A stretch of 64,000 nt of DNA. It comes from Aphidius gifuensis (taxonomy: Eukaryota > Arthropoda > Insecta > Hymenoptera > Braconidae). The position numbers and the translations under genes were made by a program. The notes beneath the pieces were generated by a model. That model did not search any database and was not told the DNA's origin. It saw only the letters and a program-made list of their open reading frames with translations. Shown in pieces: positions 1 through 13,581 of this stretch (position 1 is the stretch's first letter; every line of letters starts with the position of its first letter). Location of the stretch: assembly GCF_014905175.1 (NCBI RefSeq), contig NC_057791.1, positions 19,754,537 through 19,818,536 on the forward strand, written 5' to 3'.

Positions 1-2465
1 TGTTCTCAACACAGTTGTATACTTAGCCAACTCTATGCCAACGCGCCTGACTGTTTAATTTTATTTATCACCATTTTGAATATTCATACATGTGGATGAG
101 ATTTTTAAAAAAAAATTTAAATCTACATTTTTTTTATCATAAATAAAAAGCATTATTTGAAACGTGATCTAAAAATATTTCTCGTATATTATCAAATTTT
201 TGAAAAATTACATCGTTTATTTGTTGACGGTTCAATTTTCATAATCATAAATATTATAAATGTTTTTATGAGCCATAAAAATTATATAAGATATTTATTT
301 TTTTAATTTATATAAAAAATTTAAGTATAAACGCGTTGGTAGTTGTGATAAGAATATTTTTTTTTACTTAACATAGTTTGTTGCAACTTTAAAACATATT
401 ACCGAGAGTTATGTGTGGATAAAATTTTGTAAAGAGAGAGAGATGATTTCATAATAGTAGTAAGGGAGTTTAAGATAGAAGCAGGCTTAATACGTGGTAC
501 GAAAATGTCAAAAGTTAAGGTTATAAGAGATATGTTTACCTGCAATTACACTATATACTTGGTGGTGCTTTATAGACCATTGGTCGACACCTAAACTTTC
601 AACCAAGTTTATCTCTTGGATATACATTCATGCTCATTTACAGTCGGGAATCAGAGGGTCATAATGACCCAACTTTCTTCAAATTATGTTCTAAAGAATT
701 TTCTTTTTTTGATAAACATTCCAAAAAAAAAAAAAAAAGTTTGTCAGTATTTCCTTAAAATGCGCAAAAAAAAACAAATATAAAAAAGTAGGGAGATTAA
801 AAAAAAAAGTTAAATCACTGACTTATTTTTTTTTTATAATTCGTTTGTTAGGTTTTTATTTGTATCACAGACCAGAACGACTTTTAATACCCGACTTGTC
901 AGATGGTAAATTAGAACTGCCCCTAACTGACACCCTGGAATTTTATTGCAAGCCCCCTTTTTCAACCATCCTAAAAATTTATATATTTATAAATGAAAGA
1001 ACAGAGTGAAGAGATTATCGCCATATTGAACAAAAATACAACTAGATATATTGCAAAGTGTAAATGTATATAAACTGGACCGTCATCTGCCACCATTCTG
1101 TTGCACCGTGTATATATTTCTCAACGATTATTTCGTCCGATTAAACAGAGCAAGCGAGCTTTTATGGATAATATATATAGGGAGTATTTGAATCTAAAAG
1201 TTTTAGTTATACATATGAAACATTCAAGAGTGTGAAATTATTGGGGACTGTGTATAAAAGGTTAAGAACTACTAAAATTGAAGGCCAGTAGATTCATTCA
1301 TGGAACAATGGATATGTCTATTTCGCTTCAATAAGCACTAATATAAATGCAAATTAACTGTTATGTCTTGCTAAGAGTGTTATAGACACCCTTACGTTAA
1401 ATCCCTCGTCAATTTTACATGAGAGACAAAATGATATTTTAAGTGTGTATCATGCACACTTTACAAATAGTTTAAAATATTTTTTTTTTTTGACAAATTG
1501 TTTAGCAAAAACATTCATTTGTATAAAGAAAAAAAAATAATTAAACAAGTTTTTATTTTTTGTAGTATATTTTACAGTAATAAGAAAAGTTTTTCTTGGA
1601 ATTTTTTTGTAAGATGGTATTTTATTTTTTTTTCTTTTACGTGTTTACTTGCGACTTGTTTATATAAAAAATAAATTAGAGGCATTATGTAGAAAAAAAA
1701 AAAAAATAATAATGCATAAAACTTGTTTTAATCTTGATTATTATATTTTTTTTTCCACAAAGTCTATAAAAGAATAACAGAAACGCACTTCAGTGTGACT
1801 CAATTTAGAATTGCCAGAGATAAAAGAGAGAATTTTTTAAAAAATATATAAAGAAAAAAATTGAGAAATGTTCATTGCCATTTTCGCATATGGAATTTAC
1901 TAAACAAGATGCGGAAAATTTATTCTTATTTTAAATTAGGGGATGATTTGCTTGTACGTTGACTTCTCATTCCATTGAATATCAAAAGTTTTTTTTTTTA
2001 TTACAAAGACGAGATAGCCAAAGGCATACCCATATATAGTATTGTACTGCCTTGAAAAAATAAAAAAAGCAATTTTTCAATATCTCAAATTTCATATATT
2101 AATTAATTTATCCAAACATGATTTTCATATTTTTTTAAATTTCAAATAACATAAAGAAAATACTTGATGCTAAAATGTGATCATTTATCAATTTTTATTT
2201 TGAATATAATTTATTTTAAAAGAAGATCAAAGTTAATTTCAAAAGCTCTTATAAATATTTTTGTAGAAATTAAATTTTAAGGGTTGCGTAGATATATTTT
2301 TCGTAAATGAAAATTTCAATAAAGATAATGACAATACGCGTGAGAAATATATATAGCCTTTCATAAGATCTTGTGATGGCACCCTCAATAAATAGTCACT
2401 AGATAGTATAAACATTATGTACGTTAACGCCTTCTCACTTAGTAGTACTTGCTTAAGTAGTAAGA
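1..2465. other. No gene recognised; AT-rich noncoding
   Basis: Read on both strands. Open frames are short, low-complexity or lack splice support. The only moderately GC-rich patch is about 870-960. There, a plus-strand frame stays open for roughly 45 codons after an AG at a pyrimidine-rich site, but no matching donor closes it, so I do not call an exon. The rest is homopolymer A/T and simple sequence. Confidence 0.6.
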
Positions 2466-2546
2466 TGACGTCACGCACAGAGGGTACTAGCAACTTTGTG
2501 GTCGACCATGACCCCTCTACCTTTCTCCTATAAACCCTATAAATAA
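2466..2546 (+). promoter_or_regulatory. Promoter-like block: CRE palindrome followed by two TATA boxes
   Basis: A perfect TGACGTCA (CREB/ATF-type element) lies at 2466-2473 in a locally GC-richer stretch. A second 8-bp palindrome, GGTCGACC, lies near 2500. Downstream are TATAAA at 2529 and TATAAATA at 2539-2546. No long reading frame follows; only very short ATG frames start near 2580-2610, so a downstream transcript would have to be spliced or noncoding. Motif matches are seen directly; promoter activity is inference. Confidence 0.3.
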
Positions 2547-5500
2547 TGCCTGTGGTCTCTTATACTAATACTCTTGCACCAGATGCCAGTGAATCGACTC
2601 AAAACACAATGAGCTTAAGACAATTCTATTCTCTTAAACAACTACAATTGATACCATTATATATGTATTTCATTTTATCACTTTGAAATAATTATAACCT
2701 ACTTTACGAGAGAAAGCTCAATAAAATTTTAAATAACATCAACATCTTGTACTTGTTGTTATTTTATGTAGTAAAATAATTTAATTAAGAAAATATATTC
2801 TCATGAAAAATAAATTTTTAATTACAATAAACTTTAAAAAAAATAAATTGTTATATTTTTTATTCAATAAATTAAAATAGTTAAAAGTTAAAGCTTAGTC
2901 AGTGTCACTGTGTTACCAACGACAATATTTTTGCCGTCGTAACGAAAAGCAAACGGCGTCATCTGCACAGCCTATATGTCAAAAGCCATACACACACACA
3001 CACTAAACGCTTATAATTGATGAAGCTTTTGGTAATTAATTTGGAAGGGGTAAAGCTCACATGAATGGCTAGTGAGTCAAAATATATACCAGGTGTAAAG
3101 AGACCGAGTGAGATAAAATGATAAAGACTGAAAAAATAAAAAGAGATGGAAATTAGGGATTAGTGTGGTAGTATGTGGATCAGATTTAAAAATGGCAGCT
3201 ATGCACGAGTTACATTTTGTGGACTGAGGGTTGAGGGAGAGACCAGTAGCTAATTGATACGTACCCATTAATTATCACGTCATTTTACGTGGGCCATGTT
3301 GTGGCACTATAACACGTGGCCATGACAAGAGCTTGCTAAACTCTTTATATTCATTCATTCATGTTTTTTTTTCTTTTTAAAAATGTGCATATGAGGAGGA
3401 AAAAAAAAACTTAATTTACAGATAATTTATTTGTACTTATGGTGACACACAAAATTATAAAAGTAATAGGATAATTTGAATTCTTCAATCAAGATTTCGT
3501 CTATCAGAATACAAATGTAATGTACATAGCTTGACGATTTGGAGTCGTCAGTTAGTTTAACATGACATGACTTACCATCAATGAGAACTTGAGCACCATT
3601 CTATTCCTTCAAACCCTCTTTCACAAAGACACACATACACCACCTCATTTTACCTATCACTTGTCTTCGTTTTATCTATCTTTACTACCCTCGTTATTCC
3701 AGAACTCAGGTTAGTAGTATTGGTGGTGGTGGTGGACCATGTTAATAACAAGATTTTCCTCCTTGTTGCCAGATTAAACCAGTGGTAATTTCTGCTAAAC
3801 TCATCTTTTGTTTTGACTAAATCACCTCAATACATGTCAATAAACATTGTTTGTGCAATTATTTTTTTAAATCCTCAAATTGATAATTTATTATGACAAA
3901 TTGAAGCTGTGAATGAATTTATGATTCAATTATCAATTGGAAATAAATGACGTATTAAATTATCATAATTCAATCATTAATAATATTATAAAATTATTTT
4001 TATTATTATTTGATTTATATAAAAATAAATTATCAATCAATTAAAATATTATAGGATTCAATATAATATATGAAATATAAAGTATGATTACCCATCAACG
4101 TATATATGATTCCAACATGATTAAATATTGATTTGTTGAAGAAAAAATCGTGTATATAGTAAAGTGAAGATAGGAAGTACTGTGCGAGTAAAGGAGCTTA
4201 TGAGATTTGCTCCTTCATTTCATTTTCTACTATCTGACGAGAATTTTCTTCATGTATATTTCTTTTTTTTTTTCACCTCTCTTTTTCTCTCTTTTAGCTT
4301 GTTGAAGCACATGAAAATCTCGTCTCATGTCTCATAGCAACGATTCCAAATTAATTTTTCTTCCCACCCTTTTTTTTTTTTTTTCTTTATTTTCTCCCAT
4401 CAATCCAGAAACTCTCACCCTTCTTATACTTGTATTCTCGTTGTCGAATTCACCAATTCTACCTTTTTTTCATATATTTTTTTTTCTTTTCGCACTTGCA
4501 ATATATACGATAGACACATATACAATAGTGTGTACAGGATACAAAAATTTACAGTGAGTAAGGGTGAGTATATACAAGAAAGACTCTCGACGCTCATTTA
4601 CGACGGTGAACACGTTTCACTACGCCATTCTTTTACTTTTCAAAATACCGTCGTGGGCCCATTAAACCAAGCCATTTTGTGCTAGGCATTTTTTTATTAT
4701 TATTATTTTTTTTTTTTATAGAAAAACATTTCTTTTCGTAAAAAACCAATCTTCTAGCTATACTTTAACGAATAATAATTTGTTTGAAAATTGCAATTTA
4801 CACTGTGCATTTATACCATCAATAAAAAAAAATTGAGAATCAAATTTTGTACAATAAAAATATCTTGTTTGTTAAAATTGGAGAAAACAATTATTTTTTT
4901 TTGTAGAAAAGTTAAAAATTGCATTCGTTTAATTTACTTGTCTGCAGACTAATGAATTTTCTAGATGAGAAATGTTTTGTACATTTATCTGATGCGGGTC
5001 ATTGGCCAAAGTTTGAATTATTATTAACAATTTATTATTGGATTCATTCTTGATGAATATAATCAAAAGTTTTGTTGCTTAAAATATCATTACAAAGTTG
5101 TTTATTACAAGAGGGGTTCAAGATCGTAAACCTCGTTGTGAATTTGTGATAATTCATATCATTTTATCCAATTTGTTGTTTCATGTGTGTATATTTGTGA
5201 AGATGGTAAATCATCCAGAAAGTGAAAGTAGATGATGATGAAGAAAAAATAATAAAAAAAAAAAAAATTAAAGAGGGTAAATATTTGTTATATTAAAAAT
5301 GATATAAAGAGAATAGTAGCGTTGAGAATATTAAAAAGTCAAGTAAACATGCGTGGGGTTAGATCCGGCAATAAAGTGATAAAAGTAGCTGATAAATTTA
5401 TCACAGTTATCCGTCTGATAAGCAAGATCTTTTACGAGATAATCTTAATGTTGATATAACGTTATTCAAAACTCTTACCATCATTTTCATTTTTTTTTAT

Positions 5501-7252
5501 ATTCCCATTACCCTCACGTTCTATTTTATTTTTATCATGATAAAAACTATTTTAATTTTTCTTTTAAATAATTTTTTTAAATTTATATTATTGATAAAAA
5601 ATGTTATATCAATTTTTGAATTGCATTTTGTGACTGAATTATTAGAGATAATTTTGACAGTTGTCGGCATTAAGGGCGGAAACAATTATAGTCTACATCA
5701 ATGACATTATTGTGAGAGAATATGATGAGGAGCTCAGCAGGATATCTATTCTCAAGATCAGTTGATGGGTAATTACTATGGAAGTGAGAACTTTTTTAGT
5801 TATATCTGCACTTGTCATTTTAGTTGCTTTGTACATCACAACTGTCACAAAAATTTGTTATAACTTGGGAGTATTCCAAATCAATTCAAATTCTCAATCA
5901 ATACTTGTTGGATTTTTAAAAATTATTTGTCAATTATTTTTCTTTTAATTTAAAAAAATAATTAATTCAATTTTTATATATCTATATGTAGCCTTCAAAT
6001 ATTGCTTACGATAGATGAATTTTCAAGCAATTCAACTTTGCCGGATAAACCGTTTCCAATTTTGGTAAATGAACTTACTTTGGGTTACAAGCCAAGCGAT
6101 TTTCTAGTTAAAGAGAAATGCAACTAGAGTAGCTGTGCGGAAACGCGTGCGGCAACTTGGTTGCTAGCCGATTAGATGAAGAGGTGTATATGTGGTACTA
6201 GGTTTCATATAGAAAATACAAGTTTGGTTTGGTCTAAATGGGCGGTACTCACAAGTTTTAGGTTTATATCGGTCCAATTACCAGAATGAGGGTGAATCTG
6301 CCAACTAAGAACTCGTAGTGCTTTTCATTTTCATTCGCGAAACCATACATTCGAAACACTTCTATCTCTCTCAATCTCATCCTCTTAACAATTAATAATT
6401 AAATCTTTTGCATATACATATAAAACTATTTTGACATGTGAGTTTCAAAATAAATTGCTTGCATGAAAATGACTTAATTAATATCAAATATTTTTATATC
6501 AAAATCTTGACATTTTTGAAATAATTATATATATAAATCAAATATTGTACATGATGTAAATTAACATTTGAAAATCTGTAATTTGTCATCGTGTCAAAAG
6601 AACACTTGATACATACGATATTCAAATCAGGCATAAATTCAGAAGCACCAATGGATCAGCTCGTTAAAGCCACTGACATCAAATAGCAAATCGATATGTG
6701 CATCACACACACATGCATACACAAAGACACAGTGGGTCTTTTGATTGAAGAATAAAGTGAGTAAGAGCGATACATATAATATATAGCAAGGGTAAAGCTA
6801 TATGGTGATGCATCAAGAGTGAATCCCTGTAATCCAAAATACACCAAGGCAAAAGGGAGACTTAGTCTATGGTAATAATTTGAGGACTCAGTAGTAAATA
6901 TACATCAGTAAATAATTTTATCGTAATGTTATTGAATTCAGTTATCAATTAATCAAGAAAATTTTATTAATTATTCATCACTATAATTGTTTTGATACAG
7001 TTAAACATCTCAATATATTATTTTGCTAATAATGCAAGTATTTGAATATTAAAAAAAAATATATTTAATTTAATGCATGGTAGAATAAAATTCATCAGGG
7101 TAATTTATCAGTATCAATTTGAATTGAATAAATGAATCAATGTAAAAAATTGTTGGTGACATGTACATATGTATGTGTATGCATGTATAGAAACGGGAAA
7201 ATGTGAATGCAAGAGACGAGGGTGGCTATTACAATTAGTCGCCATTATGGAC
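2547..7252. other. No gene recognised; AT-rich with small microsatellites
   Basis: Contains a short AC microsatellite at 2990-3003 and a GGT run near 3720-3734. A pyrimidine-rich stretch near 4330-4560 translates only to Leu/Phe/Ser-rich low-complexity sequence. No reading frame shows conserved domain motifs or a convincing exon chain. Confidence 0.55.
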
Positions 7253-7349
7253 TCTACTGCAAAGGGGAATTGTTGCAGTAGAAGAGAGCACAGGGCATAT
7301 CGAAAGGGAATACAGACTGACCGATGTAACCAGTCACTATAGTCAGTCT
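7253..7349. other. Two adjacent inverted repeats (hairpin-forming)
   Basis: The first has perfect 10-bp arms at 7253-7262 and 7273-7282 around a 10-nt loop. The second has 8-bp arms, AGACTGAC at 7314-7321 and GTCAGTCT at 7342-7349, around 20 nt. The arms were checked base by base. Two perfect stems within 100 bp, in a locally less AT-rich stretch, are unusual for this window. The stems are too short for a microRNA precursor; a structured RNA or a dyad protein-binding site is possible. Confidence 0.35.
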
Positions 7350-10300
7350 ATCATTGCGTACCACTGTATACTAAAACGTTCAGTATAGTTGAGTCTGGTT
7401 TTTACCATTCGTTTGAAATTTTTTCTCTTCGATCTCTTCTTTCTCATTTTAACCTACTATATACCCTTTTATTTTTTTATTTATTTTTTTTTTTATAGCT
7501 CACCCTTTAAACTCCCCTTTTCTCCTATGTGCACTATCAAGCCCTATTTCTATGTTTTGCCGCACTCGTACTGTCGCATCGACGTAATTACAAGCATTCA
7601 TTTCACACTAAAAGCCGGACAGGCTAGCCACCAGCCGAACGAGTCCCATGCGAGCTTTGTGGTTACTATTTATTTTTTAGCTTTTTTTATATTTATTTTA
7701 TTTTATTTTTTTCATTGAAAATTCACTCGATTATAGAGCACTATATATATACTTAGCTTTCGATCGTATGGACAATCATATTGACAAAACCGGATGGTAA
7801 TTTTTTATAACAAAAGATATTTTTTTTCGAAAAATATTTCATGATTTCAAATTCAAGAGTGAATTGAATTTAAAATAATTTTGGTAACAGGTTAATTCAA
7901 TGTTATGGGTTATTAACATTATAAAATATTTTACGCAGTATAAAATTGTGTACATATGATGGTAATGATATAGCTTGACCATAGCCAAAGTGCCTCGTTT
8001 AGATGACAAAATAAAGGCATCAACATGTATGCTGTTTAATATAGCTGCATCAGTAATCTTGATAATTATATATAACCATGTATATAATGATGCTATAATA
8101 ACAAGGTGTTTACACAAGGTTACCACGTTGATTATGTGATGTAGAATCTGTCTGACCATTGCTTTGGTTTATCCCTGTACTCGGTATAAGCTTTGAACCC
8201 TTGGATATATACTCAAAACTCTTTGATTATTATTTATAACATATACCAGTTGCAAATTCAAAGTTGGCTTGTCGATTCAATCGAATCAAATCAAATAATA
8301 TAAAATTTACTATTACCCAAAATCTAATAAATTTTAGTTTAAATTATTTTTTTAAAATTATTGTTCCAGATTGATTGGGGAGTTTTTACCATTGCCTGGT
8401 GCAGTAAGGGTGAGTTTAAAAAATTTTTTTGAACTTTTTCATTTGACTAAATTTATTTTAAAAGAGCTTTTCTATAATTATTCTCAATACGAGCTTTTAT
8501 TTATTTATTTTGATATATTTATGATAAACAATTTATATATATATCCTTGACATATTTTTATATCAAGTATTTATATCTATTTGAATTTGTTTGTTTTTGT
8601 GGATATGCATATATATTTTTGAAACCATTCAAAGTGCCTTTATATATCTGGATAACATCCAAGACAAAAGTTGCGGAATGCGGATGTCTTATGAAAATAG
8701 AGTTTTCCAAACCCAAAGAAAGTAAAGAATGAAGCAATCTCGCGTATGATCGAGCATTTCGATTTGCTACGGAGACACATTATCTATATACAGATGGTTG
8801 GTATGCTTATATATACACAGCGTATTGAAGCGAAGCTAGAAAAAAAATTGCGAGTGAGGTGAAAAAAAAAAAAAAAAAAAAATGAGCGTGACGAAGAGCG
8901 GAGAACCGTGAAACTCGAATCATTTTTTTTTTCATAATTTTTTTTTTAACGTTTTATATATATATAATTTTTTTTTTTCATCCATGGAACATCGGACCCA
9001 ATCAGACACCCTTGGCTCTCTGCGCCCGCGAATATAAATGCCCTCCATTTCGTCTATATAATCATGGAAGTGTGAAATTAACCAGCCAATTCTGCAGCCA
9101 ACCGCGAACCCTGCACGCATCACCGGAAAAGCACCATCGGGCCAACCAATAGGGTTGTCTCTATTTCATTGTTCCAACAATTCATAATTATATACATTTA
9201 CAAATACAAATGAAAAATAAAAAGCACCATTTTTTATTTTCTTCTATTATAAAGTTTAAATTTTAGATTTTAAATATTGGAAAAAAAAAATTAACGTTCA
9301 TTTTGTTACAGTATAAATTCACACATTATTTTTACATTAGATCAAAATATAGACAATTTATGTGCGTAAAAAAAAATAAGAGTTACGATAAAAGCTGATA
9401 TTTATTATACGATGTGGATCTACAATCTTCAGCTGTGAATAAACAGCAATGTTTCTTTTTCTTCTCCTTATTTCAACATAACGAGCTAACGAGGTTTATT
9501 TTTTTTTTCCTTCAACAACAATAAAAAATACAACTATAAAAACAAATATAAAAAGCTAATAGACCACAGAGCTTTATGATATTTTTTATTTTTTGCAAAT
9601 ATTTTTATAAATATGAGTTGATAAAAATAATTTTTTTTTTAAATACCATTTATTTATTAGAAAAAAAAACTATTGACTCATCAAAATGGGATGATTTTTA
9701 TTTTTCTTTTCAACTCTCAAACTATTGCATTTTTATTTGATAATAATATGGAAATGAAAAAGAACCAGATCAATATGTCTTTTGTAATATTTTCGACGGA
9801 GTAACCTTTTTTTTTTTTTTGCGATAAAAATGTTATTTTACGAGAAATTTTTTAAAGTAAACTTCATAAACCATATCAGCGCCGGAGGCTTGAATCCATA
9901 TATACATATATACGAATTTTGTGACAGGATGAAGCGGTGTTTCGTTTCACCCTTCCCCAATATTTCTCGGAGAATGGGGAGGGTCTCATGAGAGTTATCA
10001 AAAAGCCAGTGGCCCAACAGATTAGCATGTCTAAGGTAGCCTCCATCAATTTCAATAATATACCTTGGATAAAATATATAATATTCCCTCAAACATTATT
10101 TTATTTATTTATTTAATCATTACCGATATTATAATTTTTTTCTACTTAAAAATAAAATTTTTGAATGAATAATAATGTCAACAGTCTATCTTTAATAACA
10201 GATAAATTGTAATAATTAAGTTTGCGGTAAAATACTTGATAAAATGAGTAAATTAATTCATTTTACTGGATTACTATTAATATCTTAATTAATTTACCCT

Positions 10301-13300
10301 CTAAATGAAATGAAAATCCAAGTTATTTCAACTAAATTTGTGCAAAGATTTTATGAATAGTCGAGAAAGATGATATGCATTTGCTAGACCAACAGACTTA
10401 CTTCATCGTTCGACTTGATGATTTTTTTTATTTTTTATTTTTATTTCAACAACTTGAGTATTTTTTTTCTTACATTTTTATTCAACTTCTCGACCAAAGT
10501 TTGTCTCGTCTACGGTAAGATAAGTAATATATAAAAAAAAAGGAAAAAAAATTGAAGAATTTGTGGAAAATCCAACGAGTAGCGTTGAGAACACTCTGGT
10601 ACTGTTGGAAGAAGAACCCGTTGAGTGAGTTGGTTGGGTAATATTAATAAGTAGAAAGGTATGAAGAAGTGAAAGGGAGTTAGAAAAGTTGGTTTGATCA
10701 GTCATACCGACTTGGTGGACTGTTGGAGTGAGGGATGATAAAACAGTGATATATATATACATATATAGAATTAAAGCACAGGCACTAGACCACATCAGAC
10801 AAACGGACAGCTCGAGTCGAAGCTATTAGCATAATTACAATACCTCTCAGTTCCATGGGCTACCCAGCTTTTTGCTTACTTCGAAAAATCACTCGGACCA
10901 CTTCATACATATATAAATTTTTTTTCAAACTTTTTTCTTTATTTTCTTTTACCTTAATATCCAATTGCAATATCTGAATTAGCTTGATGTATATACCATC
11001 ATTTAGATGAGCTAAAAATTAACTGAGTTGTCTGTCAGCAACGTCACCAATTTATCATAACCAAAACTTTATTTTTTATTTTTCATCGTCTTTGTTTATT
11101 CTCATCTTTTACGCTTTCATTGGGCAATAAAATTTAAGATTCTTTTTTAAAAACTACATATTCATAAATTCGTTTATCACGTTCTCTGCTTAACAATTAA
11201 TATTGCACAATTTTTCCATTTATTTGAATTTGTGACTTTTTTATTTTTATTTATTTATTTTTTTTTGTGAGGGGGAAGAAGCATAAAAGATTTTAGGTTT
11301 TGATGAGATGGATAAATCATAATTTAGTTTGGAGGTTTTGCCGATGTAAGACAAAGTTTTGTATTTTATAAACTCGGTATGAGAAGACAAGCACTTGCAC
11401 TTGTTTCACAATAGTTTATGGCAACCAACTACCCTTTTTTTTCTGATTTTTATTTTTCTCTCATCCAATTTCTATTACACATGATAGACTGCCGTTTGGA
11501 AAGCGTAAGGACGCCAAGCTGAATCAGCTAGGGCCAGCCAGGCGAAACACCCTCGCCACTATTCCACTATACTGTATTATTTTCATTCCTGTTTTATCTT
11601 CAACCCCTGTTTACCACCACATGAATCTCGGCTGATGTTTCAAGGATGAGAACAATCCACATCTTCTTTTTCTCTTTCTCTATCTCTCTCTCTCCCCAAA
11701 CTTGTTTGCATTTTCACTTCAAAAGGGTAAATTGTCTCACGATATTGAAATAAAAAAAAAAAAAAAAATGAACAAGCGAAATAAGTATTTGTTGAAAGTG
11801 AAAAGTATTACATTGTTTGTAGGGTTAAAAACAAAAGTTTCGTAAACATAAATGTATTTTTCCACTTTTACGAATTTCATTTTCTTTTTTTTTTTTTTTA
11901 TTTTTCTTTGACGGATAGTAGAATGAATTGAGTGCGAAAACATGCTGCTATTGTTATCAATGTCTTTTTGAACCAGCTGGTTTTTTAAAAGAGACGTATT
12001 TTTTTATTTACTGTATATATATTTTATTTTATTTTTTTTGGTGCAGTACAGAATCCAATGACCGAAAAAAAAAAAAAAACAACGAAAAAAAAATAGGCAA
12101 ACTAGCAAAGCCATAGACGAGTGACGGAATTGCGTTTGTCGACGTTAATGAAACAGATTAATCAGTGTGACTGAGGGCTGTAATTCCCGAAGTAAATGAT
12201 GTCGATCGTGTAACTAACACATTCACACAAGCATGTAAAAACGAATATATTTTAACGTAATCATTCAAGTTGCTTTGTTGACGATCAAATAACTCTATTT
12301 TCTATTTATATTTTTTTTCTCAGTAACCTCACCAATTTTTTTAAAAACCTCTCTTGTTGGTATATAATCAAATGCTTGTATCAACATTGAACATAAATTT
12401 TCGAGACTCAGGCTTTATCATGTATTGGCCTTTTTTCGAGAATAAAATAGTGTGGTTAAAATGTAAAAATAGAAGAAAAATAAAATTAGGAAAAAATATA
12501 TTGTGGTAACCGACACAAGTAGGGTGTGCAAAAGAAAGAATGACTTGATCCCTTCGGGACTTGCAGCCGAACGAGTGGCCGAAAATGATTACTTGTGATT
12601 TAAGAGGCTCTCTGAACATTGCTTACTGCATCTACGCCAGAATGCACTGTTTTATTTTATCATCCAAGTACAGGCATACACTTACTTTTAAATCTTTTTA
12701 TTTTCTTAATTTTTTTTCAATAAAATTTTAAACAGAAAATTCATGATAAATTGCGTTAATTAAATTATCAATTGTATTCTTTGAATCATGTGATTTGTAA
12801 CTATCCACTTGATACAAGTGCTACTTGACTTATTGACATGACAAAGGTGGTACATAGTTTGAGACAGAGATCAACTCTTCGCATCATCTGACATGAATTT
12901 AGAGGCATCATGTGAAACTAGTCAAGAAGATGTGACAAAGGAATATTTTACTACATTACAGAGGCTTATTTTTTTTATTTTTTATATTTTTTTGTTGTCA
13001 AAATAATTAAAAATATAATTTAATAGAAAAAAAAATATTCATATGCAAAGCACATAAATGTATTATTGATATATATTTTTTGAATTCTTGTCAAATGCAG
13101 AAATATCAAAATTTGAAAAAAAAAAATAAAAATAAAAATTCAATAATAGATTTGAGAATTTATATTTGATATAAGTACCTACTTACAGATACATGTTGTA
13201 CCACATGTTAAATTTTCTCTTTTCAACTCGAGTGTATTTTATCGTATATTATAGACAGCCTCAAGGCCTGGACTTTACTGGTCTTTTGTCGGACACAATA

Positions 13301-13581
13301 CTTTATTCAGTATATACACGATCACTCAATACATATTTTTTTTTTTTTATTTCATAAACATAGACAACACACGTTCATCTCATTATAAAGTCTGTTTGAT
13401 CGACAAACATCGTTCGTTTATATTACTTGTTCCATGAGTAAATATAGCAACATAATGGACAACATTAATATTGTTTATTTTAAATGATAATAATAATATT
13501 TAATTCAATACTGTTTTGTTAAAAATTATATAATAATTTATCAAATAAATTATTTTACTTGGGAGGTTTTAAAAAATTTCT
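7350..13581. other. No gene recognised, apart from one possible microexon
   Basis: Mostly AT-rich intergenic or intronic sequence. GC-richer patches occur near 8990-9160, 9895-10060, 11500-11600 and 12530-12640. Their open frames have no recognisable motif and no consistent splice sites. The patch near 9951-9979 can fold into a C-rich/G-rich stem with one bulge. The only splice-bounded candidate, at 8370-8409, is listed separately. Confidence 0.5.
8370..8409 (+). other. Candidate 40-nt microexon
   Basis: The segment follows a TTGTTCCAG acceptor and ends at AAGG before GTGAGT, a good insect donor. Two of its three frames are open: one gives LIGEFLPLPGAVR, the other IDWGVFTIAWCSK. I recognise neither peptide and cannot find a matching upstream or downstream exon. 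It may equally be a chance pairing of acceptor and donor. Confidence 0.22.

Noticed and set aside
9838..10092. Minus-strand 84-codon frame with mixed composition
   Set aside because: Overlaps a hairpin-forming C-rich/G-rich patch and lacks splice or start support; tRNA-type internal promoter motifs were also looked for and not found.
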